Virus record (IMG/VR): IMGVR_UViG_3300021137_000095 | Location: 1-24,446 of that record | Source: a virus | Direction: 5' to 3' (one strand) | Length of the DNA: 24,446 nt | Shown: positions 1 through 6,630 of the stretch, one piece after another | How positions within the stretch are numbered: the stretch's first letter is position 1 | Layout of the letters: each line of letters opens with the position of its first letter | Program-made: the position numbers and the translations under genes | The notes under the pieces: generated by a model | Told to the model about the DNA's origin: nothing | Seen by the model: the letters and a program-made list of their open reading frames with translations, nothing else | Database searches by the model: none

Positions 1-96
1 CTTTTGCTTTCACTTCAAGCTTGGGGCGCATCATCTAAAGCAGATGCAAAGAAGAAGGCCGCAGCTATCTCTAAGCGTAATAAAGGCAAAAAGTAA
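1..96 (+). CDS. C-terminal end of an upstream basic protein (5' partial)
   Basis: Frame 1 is open from the window edge to a TAA at 94-96 and encodes 31 residues. The tail is rich in Lys and Ala (it ends SKRNKGKK), which suggests nucleic-acid contact, but no family can be named from this fragment. The stop shares one base with the ATG of the next gene (TAATG), the same coupling used elsewhere in this window, which supports a real gene. A similar Lys/Ala-rich tail occurs in the small protein at 4492-4770. Confidence 0.6.
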   Translation, partial: LLLSLQAWGASSKADAKKKAAAISKRNKGKK

Positions 97-359
97 TGGG
101 GCGCAACAACACGGATTTTGAAGTAGGTAATACTGAGCATGAAACGCTACCTAAACCGGATAATGCTACCGGAGACGATGATAGCTTAAACTATGCTCAT
201 TTTTGGAAAGCCGGTACAACACCACATACGCATCCGGCTCTTTGTGGAACTGTTGACAAAGAGCCAAATAAATCTGAATACTTAGGATCTGTTGGAGAAA
301 ACGCACCTGTTAGAGATTGTCCAAAATGTGTTGAGAAACAGTTGTTAGGAGGCTATTAA
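96..359 (+). CDS. small Cys/His-rich hypothetical phage protein
   Basis: 87 aa, acidic N-terminal half. The C-terminal half has His and Cys residues spaced like a zinc-binding site: HTHPALCG at about 43-50 and CPKC at about 75-78. Small proteins of this kind are common in actinobacteriophages and usually have no assigned function. The start overlaps the preceding stop by one base, with AAAGG just upstream as a modest ribosome site. The stop overlaps the ATG of the HNH gene by one base, so the two are probably co-translated. Zinc binding is inferred from the pattern; nothing shows a role. Confidence 0.7.
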   Translation: MGRNNTDFEVGNTEHETLPKPDNATGDDDSLNYAHFWKAGTTPHTHPALCGTVDKEPNKSEYLGSVGENAPVRDCPKCVEKQLLGGY

Positions 360-652
360 TGACTACTAAGAAAAAAGAAGTAGCTGGCGGCAAAGAGTAT
401 AAAGGCTCTGCCGCTAATGGCGGCCGCAAAATTATTGTTGAGCATTATAAGAAAGACGGTAAGTGGCACACTACTTCAAAGAATGCTGCTAAGGCTAAGT
501 ACGAGAAGAAGCACGGCAAGCTACCTAAGGGCACTGACGTAGATCATAAAGATAACAACCACGATAATGATTCCGCCAGCAATCTGCGCCCGCTCAAGCA
601 TGGCAAGAATACTGCCAAGGAGAACAAGCGCAGAGCTGGTAAGAAGGCTTAA
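359..652 (+). CDS. small HNH endonuclease-like protein
   Basis: 97 aa, very rich in Lys. Residues about 53-89 match the HNH layout: LPKGTDVDHKDNN, with the D62-H63 pair as the likely general-base position, then NLRPL (N75) and a downstream His/Asn run (H81, N84, N89). Free-standing HNH proteins near terminase genes are known to assist genome packaging and cohesive-end cutting in many phages; others are homing nucleases. The nearby TerL at 2364-3947 favours a packaging role, but seven small genes and a minus-strand gene lie around it. A strong AGGAGG site sits 6 nt before the ATG. The gene ends inside a palindrome shared with the stop of the opposite-strand lysozyme gene. Confidence 0.75.
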   Translation: MTTKKKEVAGGKEYKGSAANGGRKIIVEHYKKDGKWHTTSKNAAKAKYEKKHGKLPKGTDVDHKDNNHDNDSASNLRPLKHGKNTAKENKRRAGKKA

Positions 653-657
653 GCCTT
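644..657. repeat. 14-bp perfect palindrome spanning two convergent stop codons
   Basis: AAGGCTTAAGCCTT is perfectly self-complementary and centred between 650 and 651. Its core TTAA supplies the TAA of the + strand HNH gene (650-652) and the TAA of the - strand lysozyme gene (649-651). There is no loop and no long T-run, so it is not a standard hairpin terminator, although CCTTT follows on the + strand. Confidence 0.6.
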
Positions 658-1170
658 TAGATATTTAGGGCAGAGTTTCATCCACTGCTGAACTAGCCAG
701 TGATCACGCTCACCTGGGTTAGCGTGCCAAGGTGACCAATTAGTACCCCCAGAACTCATTTTGTAGGCGATCTGAGCGTTTGTAATCGGATCTGTAAGGT
801 CTTTAGCTGACTTAAGTCCAAAAGCCTTCACACGGCCCTTTAAAGCCCCGTAAAGGTTAATCTGGAAGACCCCATAGGAGTCGTCTTGAGTCGTATTGCT
901 AAAGTTGTGTGCTACAGGGTTTCCATGAGTTTCTTTCATGGCCACAGCCCAAGCTACCTTAAGGGAATGACCCTTAAACCCAGCAAACTGCAATACCTGG
1001 TAAAGCTGTTTTGGGTTTAGTTTTTTAGCTAATTTGTATTCCCCTAGCGGGGTTAGGCACTTTCCTATTACGGGAGCCGCTGCCCTAGCAGGCGCAGATA
1101 TAAGGTTCCCAAAGGACAGAAGTATTACGAGTCCTATTACTAGATAATTCCTTTTGTCATATAAATTCAC
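649..1170 (-). CDS. secreted lysozyme / SLT-type lytic transglycosylase (putative endolysin)
   Basis: 173 aa from the GTG at 1170. This start is chosen because AGGAG (1180-1176) lies 5 nt upstream; a TTG at 1212 in the same frame gives a 14-residue extension with no comparable site. Residues about 9-32 form a hydrophobic segment (YLVIGLVILLSFGNL) ending in ARAAA, a probable Sec signal peptide or signal-arrest segment. The catalytic domain resembles lysozyme-like transglycosylases of actinobacteria: AVAMKETHGNP with E80 as likely catalytic acid, SYGVFQIN at about 98-105, NAQIAY at about 131-136 and WSPW at 145-148. It would cut peptidoglycan glycan strands at lysis or entry. No binding domain and no adjacent holin are visible. 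It is the only minus-strand gene here, so it must have its own promoter. Confidence 0.85.
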   Translation of the reverse strand: MNLYDKRNYLVIGLVILLSFGNLISAPARAAAPVIGKCLTPLGEYKLAKKLNPKQLYQVLQFAGFKGHSLKVAWAVAMKETHGNPVAHNFSNTTQDDSYGVFQINLYGALKGRVKAFGLKSAKDLTDPITNAQIAYKMSSGGTNWSPWHANPGERDHWLVQQWMKLCPKYLKA

Positions 1171-1388
1171 ACTATCTCCTAGGCTAGAGAGCCAACCCGA
1201 ATCTTTACCCAACTGTCACTTGGATAAAAACAGCCCAGCGTCTGTCTGCCAGGCTAGTTGCAACTCTTTTTGTTTCGTTGTTAGTGTCGAGGCTTTTACC
1301 CCTCTAATTAATATTCTACCAGTAAATACAGGGCTCAAGCAACGTAGAAGTGTGAGATACTAATATCTTACCGTTGAAAGGGTAATAT
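1171..1388. other. divergent intergenic region, probable promoter region for both directions
   Basis: 218 bp between the divergently oriented lysozyme gene and the small zinc-finger gene at 1389. It carries the AGGAG ribosome site of the lysozyme (minus strand, 1176-1180) and a GAAAGG site for the rightward gene. A promoter for the leftward gene must lie here or just beyond. I could not find a convincing -35/-10 pair in either direction; GATACT at 1356-1361 is a weak rightward -10 candidate without a good -35. Confidence 0.4.
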
Positions 1389-1598
1389 ATGTCAAAATGT
1401 GATAATTGCCACAATCCGGCTGAATACAAGGTTGAGAGCACTTGGGCGGCTATTCAGCACTTTTGTGACCACCATTTGCCTGTGCAATACAACAAGAAGT
1501 CACTTCCAGACTTCGTAAAGCGTGCTGAAAGAATTATGATTCCTGTTGTAGAAGAGGTTAAGCCTAAGCGTGTTAAGAAGACAGCAAAGGCTGAATAG
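1389..1598 (+). CDS. small zinc-finger-like protein
   Basis: 69 aa. The N-terminal 30 residues carry CDNCHNPAEYKV and then FCDHHLP, giving a CxxC...CxxH pattern (C4, C7, and C/H near residues 26-29) typical of a zinc knuckle. The C-terminal 25 residues are basic (KPKRVKKTAKAE). The form suggests a small nucleic-acid or protein-binding factor, but there is no functional assignment. GAAAGG lies upstream at normal spacing. The TAG stop overlaps the GTG of the next gene (TAGTG). Confidence 0.7.
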   Translation: MSKCDNCHNPAEYKVESTWAAIQHFCDHHLPVQYNKKSLPDFVKRAERIMIPVVEEVKPKRVKKTAKAE

Positions 1599-1870
1599 TG
1601 CGCATACAGAGGGTAATAACTAAACAAGGTCATGCGGTACCTAAAACTGCGGGCTACCCAAAAGGCCCATTTCCACCAGAGATCTACCAACGTCCAGAAG
1701 TAATTACCGACTATATACCGGTAGATGAAGACGTTGCTATAGGTGGTACAGCTCAAAATAACTTTGTAGAGCCTAGAATATTTCGTTGCAGGTTCTGCGA
1801 TGAAACTCTTTATGAGCATAAAACAGTCGATCATAAGTGTGAAGGTATATTAAATGGCGAAAACTCATGA
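1598..1870 (+). CDS. small hypothetical protein with C-terminal Cys/His motif
   Basis: 90 aa, starting at a GTG that shares one base with the preceding TAG. The first 60 residues are Pro-rich and unrecognised (KGPFPPEIYQRP). The C-terminus has RCRFCDETLYEHKTVDHKC, a CxxC...HxC pattern suggesting zinc binding. It overlaps the next gene by 17 nt. Function is unknown. It is the third small Cys/His protein in the first 1.9 kb. Confidence 0.65.
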   Translation: MRIQRVITKQGHAVPKTAGYPKGPFPPEIYQRPEVITDYIPVDEDVAIGGTAQNNFVEPRIFRCRFCDETLYEHKTVDHKCEGILNGENS

Positions 1871-2147
1871 CATCGGTAATTTTTACTGGCATACAATGGT
1901 GTATCCGGTAAAACCGCCCGTAGTATTTGATAGGGCGGAAACCCAGGAAATTGAAGAGCCTTATCGTGGAGGTAATGGTTGGGCAGTAAGACTTCCTTTT
2001 ACTAGACTATCTTTGGTAGTAGGTATGTGGAAAGAGCGGTATAGTGAGGGAGTGGCACTTACTAGAGCTATAAATGGCAGGGGCATTGAAGAAAATGCCG
2101 TTGATTGGGACACAGTAAGATACGGGGCAAACTATGAAGATATTTAA
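1854..2147 (+). CDS. hypothetical phage protein
   Basis: 97 aa with no recognised domain. It is Trp/Tyr-rich (FYWHTMVYP, GNGWAVRLP, VVGMWKERY) and has no membrane segment or Cys. The start overlaps the upstream gene by 17 nt, with GAAGG about 8 nt before the ATG. It overlaps the next gene by 14 nt. Co-directional tight packing with TerL suggests expression with the packaging genes. Confidence 0.65.
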   Translation: MAKTHDIGNFYWHTMVYPVKPPVVFDRAETQEIEEPYRGGNGWAVRLPFTRLSLVVGMWKERYSEGVALTRAINGRGIEENAVDWDTVRYGANYEDI

Positions 2148-2367
2148 GAGCAAGCATACTAAGGAACTTACTCGTGTACAACGTAGAGTTAAGTCACTAC
2201 CTACCGCTGAACTTCTAGCGTGGACAGATCAAATCATGTATTCGGTAGGTCGCAACCTATCTGCATGGCAGAAGAGTCAAAACAAGGCTTCTTTAGAAGA
2301 AGCAAGACTAGGCGCTGAGTCCTTACACGCTATATTGGATACAATTAATGAGAGAGTCTCTATATGA
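2134..2367 (+). CDS. small helical hypothetical protein upstream of TerL
   Basis: 77 aa, basic at the N-terminus (MKIFKSKHTKELTRVQRRV) and predicted almost entirely helical after that (ELLAWTDQIMYSVGRNL, EEARLGAESLHAIL). Similar short helical proteins often precede terminase genes in actinobacteriophages. Its position immediately before TerL, with an ATGA overlap, makes it the nearest candidate for a terminase partner. However, it is shorter than most small terminase subunits and has no visible helix-turn-helix, so I do not name it TerS. Confidence 0.65.
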   Translation: MKIFKSKHTKELTRVQRRVKSLPTAELLAWTDQIMYSVGRNLSAWQKSQNKASLEEARLGAESLHAILDTINERVSI

Positions 2368-3947
2368 GTGACCTTGATGAAGAGCTAGATAACGAATATG
2401 AAGGTAGTGAAGACCTTGATATGGAGTCTGATCTTCCTCCTGAGCCTGTAGAAGAGCTTGATGAGCTCTCTAAAGAATTTGTAAAGGCTCTTGTAGATAA
2501 AATTATGCAGTTTATGGAGATGTTGGTGGGCCATGAGCTCCACAACTACCAGAAACCGCTTGCACGACGCGTTATTGAGTCTGTGATTATCAATGATGGT
2601 GAAGAAGTTACCGCATTAGCCTCTCGTCAGTCCGGTAAGTCAGAAACTATCGCTAACACAGTTGCAACTTTGATGGTAATTCTCCCTCGTCTTGCCGTTA
2701 TCTACCCAGAGTTGCTAGGAAAGTTTGGTGATGGTATTTGGGTGGGTATGTTTGCACCTGTTCAGAATCAGGTTGAAACCCTATACGGCCGCACAGTATC
2801 TCGCCTAACCTCTGAAAGAGCTATGGAGCTCTTTGGTGACCCCGAGATTGACGATATTCCTACAAAAACTCCTGGTGTAACTAAGAATCTAAAGCTTAAG
2901 AAGTCGGGATCGACTCTTATGATGATGACAGCTAACCCACGAGCTAAGATCGAATCTAAGTCGTTTCACTTAATTATCATTGATGAGTGTCAAGAAGCAG
3001 ACGATTTTGTGGTTTCTAAATCTATCGCACCTATGGGTGCTTACTACAACGCTACTATTGTAAAAACCGGAACACCTACAACTCACAAGAACGGCTTCTA
3101 CCGTTCTATTCAGCTAAACAAACGCAGACAAACCGGAGCAAGGGCTAAGCAGAACCATTTTCAATGGGACTGGAAAGACGTATCTAAAGTTCAGCCGAAC
3201 TATGAAAAGTTCATTAGAAAAGAAATGCTTCGCATTGGAGAAGATTCAGATGAGTTCCAACTTTCGTATAACTGTAAGTGGCTCCTCGAAAGAGGAATGT
3301 TTATCACATCCTCAATCATGGAAGACCTTGGAGATACATCTCAAGAAATCGTTAAGAGCTACTTTAAGTCGCCGGTTGTTGTGGGTGTCGATCCCGCTCG
3401 CAAGATGGACTCGACGGTTGTCACGGTGGTTTGGGTAGACTGGGATAGGCCGGATGAGTATGGTTACTATGACCATAGAGTTCTTAACTGGCTTGAGATT
3501 CAGGGAGATGACTGGGAAGAGCAGTACTTCCAGATCCAGCAGTTCCTGTCTAACTATGACGTTCTAGCTATCGGGGTAGATGCCAATGGTGTAGGAGATG
3601 CGGTTGCTCAGCGACTCAAGATCCTTATGCCTAGAGCAGACGTAATCTCGGTTACTTCTAGCCCTACAGAGCAATCTAAGCGCTGGAAGCACCTACAAGC
3701 CCTAGTTCAACGTCAGATGGTCTCCTGGCCAGCTCATGCTAAGACTAGGCGCCTTCGTATCTGGAAGAAGTTCTACCAACAGATGACAGATGCTGAAGTG
3801 CAGTATAAAGGCCCTAATTTCTTAGTGGCTGCCCCAGATGAGGCCCATGCCCATGATGACTTTGTAGACTCATTGGCCCTAGCCTGTTCTCTAACTCAAG
3901 AAATGGTTATGCCTACTATTGAAGTAAGCGCCAATCCTTTCTTTTAA
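2364..3947 (+). CDS. terL: terminase large subunit (ATPase/nuclease)
   Basis: 527 aa, a normal length for TerL. The N-terminal 38 residues are strongly acidic. The ATPase domain has Walker A SRQSGKS at 87-93, Walker B LIIIDE at 203-208 and the coupling motif TGT at 235-237. The C-terminal RNase H-like nuclease domain has its acidic residues in GVDPARK (D343), GVDANG (D406) and HAHDDFVDS (D498/D499). The enzyme docks on the portal, powers DNA translocation into the prohead and cuts the concatemer. The ATG overlaps the previous stop (ATGA). All motifs are intact, so it appears functional. Confidence 0.97.
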   Translation: MSDLDEELDNEYEGSEDLDMESDLPPEPVEELDELSKEFVKALVDKIMQFMEMLVGHELHNYQKPLARRVIESVIINDGEEVTALASRQSGKSETIANTVATLMVILPRLAVIYPELLGKFGDGIWVGMFAPVQNQVETLYGRTVSRLTSERAMELFGDPEIDDIPTKTPGVTKNLKLKKSGSTLMMMTANPRAKIESKSFHLIIIDECQEADDFVVSKSIAPMGAYYNATIVKTGTPTTHKNGFYRSIQLNKRRQTGARAKQNHFQWDWKDVSKVQPNYEKFIRKEMLRIGEDSDEFQLSYNCKWLLERGMFITSSIMEDLGDTSQEIVKSYFKSPVVVGVDPARKMDSTVVTVVWVDWDRPDEYGYYDHRVLNWLEIQGDDWEEQYFQIQQFLSNYDVLAIGVDANGVGDAVAQRLKILMPRADVISVTSSPTEQSKRWKHLQALVQRQMVSWPAHAKTRRLRIWKKFYQQMTDAEVQYKGPNFLVAAPDEAHAHDDFVDSLALACSLTQEMVMPTIEVSANPFF

Positions 3948-3953
3948 TTTACT

Positions 3954-4022
3954 ATGACAAAACCCTCAGTACAAGACAGAATTAACCCTGAGGACCTCAA
4001 TCCCAACCCTATAGGAGAATAA
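3954..4022 (+). CDS. possible 22-residue mini-ORF between TerL and the 135-aa gene
   Basis: ATG at 3954, TAA at 4020-4022, with no clear ribosome site upstream. Its peptide contains SVQDRINPED. The next protein (4027-4434) ends in RMNPASVQD, so the two share an SVQD and an R[IM]NP element. The last codons (ATAGGAGAATAA) carry the ribosome site of the next gene. It could be a coupling leader, a remnant of a duplicated C-terminus, or chance. Confidence 0.3.
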   Translation: MTKPSVQDRINPEDLNPNPIGE

Positions 4023-4026
4023 ACAA

Positions 4027-4434
4027 ATGGCAATGGAAAATATTGCACCTACACCTCAGTTCCCTGAGAAGGTAGGCACAAGCTATGAGCGCAAGTTCAG
4101 CCCAGCAACACCTGGCCTACGTGGCCCACTTCGCTTTGAAGAAGGTGTTGCAACAGACACAGACGTTCCAAATGATTTCCAAGTTGGCTTGGATCAAGGT
4201 TACGATGTACCAGCTGGTCGTCCTAACCACAACATGAACGTTTTCGAGAAGTACCCTGAAGAGACTATGAAGGAGCGTGCCCACGTTGGTTCAGCTGCTT
4301 GGGTCGAAGCACCAACATACCTTGGTGAGTTTGCACAGGGCAACTTCGGTGACCACTCTGTAGTAGTTATCGAAGAAGAAGTTCGTAGCGGTGGTCGTTA
4401 TAGCCGTATGAACCCAGCATCAGTACAAGACTAA
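4027..4434 (+). CDS. hypothetical protein between terminase and portal
   Basis: 135 aa, acidic, without Cys, membrane segment or recognised domain. Notable segments are GLRGPLRFEEGV, YDVPAGRPNHN and HSVVVIEEEVRSGGRYSR. Placed between TerL and portal, it may be a minor head protein or packaging accessory, but that rests on position only. AGGAG lies 8 nt before the ATG. Its C-terminus (RMNPASVQD) resembles part of the mini-ORF immediately upstream. A perfect GC-rich hairpin follows 20 nt after the stop. Confidence 0.75.
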   Translation: MAMENIAPTPQFPEKVGTSYERKFSPATPGLRGPLRFEEGVATDTDVPNDFQVGLDQGYDVPAGRPNHNMNVFEKYPEETMKERAHVGSAAWVEAPTYLGEFAQGNFGDHSVVVIEEEVRSGGRYSRMNPASVQD

Positions 4435-4454
4435 TACTGTATACTAATAGTGTT

Positions 4455-4472
4455 CGGCCCCGTAAGGGGCCG
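4455..4472 (+). terminator. GC-rich hairpin, 7-bp perfect stem with GTAA loop
   Basis: CGGCCCC (4455-4461) pairs perfectly with GGGGCCG (4466-4472) around GTAA. It is followed by GCATTATTG rather than a T-run, so a full intrinsic terminator is unlikely. It may instead protect or process the mRNA, or tune the next gene, whose GAGGGAG ribosome site starts about 10 nt downstream. Confidence 0.5.
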
Positions 4473-4491
4473 GCATTATTGAGGGAGACTA

Positions 4492-4770
4492 ATGCCAACT
4501 GTTCCAACTAACCCAAAGCTTCTTGAAGCTATTGAGGCTAGCGCTAAAGCTAAGTATCCTAAGCGCAGAGGAAAAGGAACTACTCCTCAAGCAAATAAAT
4601 TAATTAGCCAGCAATACGCTGCAGCTGGCGAAGGTTATACAAATTCAATAAAGAATGTAGATCCTAAGAAGCGTGATCTTAAAGCAGAAGCTAAAAAGCG
4701 CGAAGCTGCTAAAGAAGCAAGAGCTAAGAAAAAAGCTAAAGATACAAACACACTGTATATTAAAAAATGA
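4492..4770 (+). CDS. small basic Lys/Ala-rich protein
   Basis: 92 aa, strongly basic. The first half contains YPKRRGKGTTPQANKL; the second half is a Lys/Ala/Glu helix (AEAKKREAAKEARAKKK). It probably binds nucleic acid or an acidic virion partner. Similar composition is seen in the partial gene at 1-96. No family is recognised. The ribosome site is GAGGGAG, 4 nt before the ATG. Expression may be affected by the hairpin at 4455-4472. Confidence 0.7.
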   Translation: MPTVPTNPKLLEAIEASAKAKYPKRRGKGTTPQANKLISQQYAAAGEGYTNSIKNVDPKKRDLKAEAKKREAAKEARAKKKAKDTNTLYIKK

Positions 4771-4778
4771 GGGCAAAC

Positions 4779-4796
4779 ATGATTGGACTTAAATAA
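4779..4796 (+). promoter_or_regulatory. five-codon leader ORF (MIGLK) coupled to the portal start
   Basis: A good ribosome site, GAGGG (4769-4773), lies 5 nt before ATG 4779. The ORF is five codons and stops at TAA 4794-4796, sharing its last A with the portal ATG (TAATG). The portal itself has only a weak GGA 8 nt upstream. This layout suggests that ribosomes load at the mini-ORF and restart at the portal. It is inferred from layout only. Confidence 0.4.
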
Positions 4797-6520
4797 TGGC
4801 TGGTGGTATGGATTTTAGTCCTCCGTCGTATAGAGCGGCGTCGAGTGACTTAACAATCTCAATTTCTCCACTAGGTCTTGTAGAACTAGCGGATGAAGAG
4901 TTCGAAGTACACGGTCCACGTCTAAACCGTTACTCGCTTAACTGGGCAATGTATCTTGGACATCACTGGTCCTATCGCCGTGAAGTAGGCGAATCACAGA
5001 TGGTATATAACTACTATCGTGCTTTTACAGATTTTATTATTAACTTTACATTTGGACGTGGCGTTTCATTCCGAAGCCCTCTAGCCACAGAGGCAATTAT
5101 CCCAGACATTCTAAAGCGCGTGTGGGAGATCGATAATAACAAGCACGGAATCCTATGGGAGATGGGCCAGCAAGGCGGAGTCTCAGGAGACTGCTTTGTT
5201 AAAGTAGCTTATGAAGAAGCCTATGAAGATTCAGTAGGAGCTGTACACCCAGGTCGTGTACGTATTCTTCCTCTTAACGCATCATTTGCTTTCCCTGAGT
5301 TCCATCCACACGATCGTAGCCGTTTGATCCGCTTCAAGCTCAAGTATCGTTTCTGGGGTACATCTGTAGAAGGTACACGCCAGGTCTACACATACACTGA
5401 AATTCTTACCGATGATCGCATTGAGGAGTACATCAATGACGAGCTTATTGACTCTCGCCCTAATCCTATTGGAGTCGTACCGGTCATTCATATCCCCAAC
5501 ACCCTAGTTTCGGGCTCACCTTGGGGACTATCTGATTGCCACGACGTTATCACCCTTAATCGTGCCTATAACGAAACAGCAACTGATGTAGCTGACATTG
5601 TCAACTACCATGCTGCCCCAGTTACCGTTATTACAGGAGCTAAAGCCTCTGCCCTTGAGAAGGGCCCTAAAAAGGTCTGGGGAGGTCTTCCAAAGGACGC
5701 ACAGGTCTTTAACCTAGAAGGTGGCGGACAAGGCCTCACAGGGGCTTTGGAGTACCTTAAAATGGTTAAAACGGCCATGCATGAGATGATCGGTGTACCA
5801 GAGACTGCACTTGGCCAGGTTCAGCCTATTTCTAACACTTCAGGCGTTGCCCTTTCTATCCAGTACCAGCCATTGATGAACAGGTACCAACAAAAGCTTG
5901 TACAATATGGTGAGGGACTACGTCGTATCAATGAGCTTGTACTTCGTACCTTGGCCTTTAAAGAGCCTGAGATGTTTACATACAACCCAGTCTTTAATGG
6001 TCCTATCAAGGAAAACCAGCTCACACAACTAGATTTGAACAGCCCTCTCACCTATGAGACGATCGTTCACTTCCCACAACCTCTTCCACTAGATAAGCTT
6101 ATCGTACTTAACGAAATCCAGCAGAAGATGAATATGAACCTTGAAAGCCGTGAAGGTGCTCTACGTCAGCTTGGCGAAGAGTTCCCAGCAGAAAAGCTCG
6201 AAGAAATTCGCGCAGAGCTCATCAAGGATGCTAAGGCTGATGGAGCTATCAACCTTATCAAACAACAGATTAACTCCGCAATTACCTCCCTAACCGGAAT
6301 GATGCCAGACGGTACAACACCTCCTGGAGCACAGCCTGGAGATGGAACTGGTCCAGGACCTCTTGGACAACCTGGAGTTATCACGCCGTTTGAAGAGCAG
6401 ACCCTCGCTCAGATGCAGTCCGACTTGGTCACGGAAGCCTATGGCACTAAGATGCCACAGTGGCGTTCGGCCGATAAAGACGGTGGAGCGATGGATGATT
6501 TCAAGGGGCAAACAAACTAG
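4796..6520 (+). CDS. portal protein (SPP1 gp6-like)
   Basis: 574 aa, within the usual range for portals. Typical regions are an N-terminal block with LNWAMYLGHHWSYRR and YNYYRAFTDFIINFTFGRG, a central YNETATDVADIV segment, and the helical stretch EMIGVPETALGQ followed by SNTSGVALSIQYQPL, as in SPP1 gp6-type portals. It forms the ring at the unique capsid vertex, where TerL docks and DNA passes. Residues 500-527 are a Pro/Gly-rich linker before a short acidic tail, probably exposed. The start overlaps the stop of a five-codon leader; an internal ATG at residue 5 is an alternative. It follows TerL and precedes scaffold and capsid genes, the normal head order. Confidence 0.93.
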   Translation: MAGGMDFSPPSYRAASSDLTISISPLGLVELADEEFEVHGPRLNRYSLNWAMYLGHHWSYRREVGESQMVYNYYRAFTDFIINFTFGRGVSFRSPLATEAIIPDILKRVWEIDNNKHGILWEMGQQGGVSGDCFVKVAYEEAYEDSVGAVHPGRVRILPLNASFAFPEFHPHDRSRLIRFKLKYRFWGTSVEGTRQVYTYTEILTDDRIEEYINDELIDSRPNPIGVVPVIHIPNTLVSGSPWGLSDCHDVITLNRAYNETATDVADIVNYHAAPVTVITGAKASALEKGPKKVWGGLPKDAQVFNLEGGGQGLTGALEYLKMVKTAMHEMIGVPETALGQVQPISNTSGVALSIQYQPLMNRYQQKLVQYGEGLRRINELVLRTLAFKEPEMFTYNPVFNGPIKENQLTQLDLNSPLTYETIVHFPQPLPLDKLIVLNEIQQKMNMNLESREGALRQLGEEFPAEKLEEIRAELIKDAKADGAINLIKQQINSAITSLTGMMPDGTTPPGAQPGDGTGPGPLGQPGVITPFEEQTLAQMQSDLVTEAYGTKMPQWRSADKDGGAMDDFKGQTN

Positions 6521-6525
6521 CTTTT

Positions 6526-6557
6526 AGCATGACTACAGGACAAATGTTTGTCATGCT
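6526..6557 (+). repeat. inverted repeat with two mutually exclusive folds between portal and scaffold
   Basis: AGCATGAC (6526-6533) is the exact complement of GTCATGCT (6550-6557). Inside it, GACAAA (6539-6544) is the exact complement of TTTGTC (6547-6552). Both cannot form fully at once, because GTC 6550-6552 belongs to each. There is no T-run, so it is more likely an RNA-processing or translation-control element than a terminator. Confidence 0.5.
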
Positions 6558-6630
6558 ATATACCAAACAAACCCGCAGGTCATCGTGGCACTAAATCGGA
6601 CAACGACCTCTTAAACCTAAAGGAACAATA

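Noticed and set aside
1171-1212. TTG start at 1212 for the lysozyme
   Set aside because: The GTG at 1170 has AGGAG 5 nt upstream and places the hydrophobic signal near the N-terminus; the TTG has no comparable ribosome site.
1154-1363. Plus-strand 69-residue open frame across the lysozyme start and intergenic region
   Set aside because: No ribosome site, no recognisable pattern, and it overlaps the signal-peptide region of the lysozyme gene.
1454-1834. Minus-strand 126-residue open frame
   Set aside because: Overlaps two compact + strand genes with good starts and coupling; low-complexity translation and no ribosome site.
3202-3438. Alternative-frame 78-residue open frame inside TerL
   Set aside because: Lies fully inside the intact TerL nuclease-linker region in another frame, with no sign of coding on its own.
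4437-4452. TATACT as a -10 promoter element after the 135-aa gene
   Set aside because: No acceptable -35 at 16-18 nt upstream, and it lies in the stop region before a hairpin.
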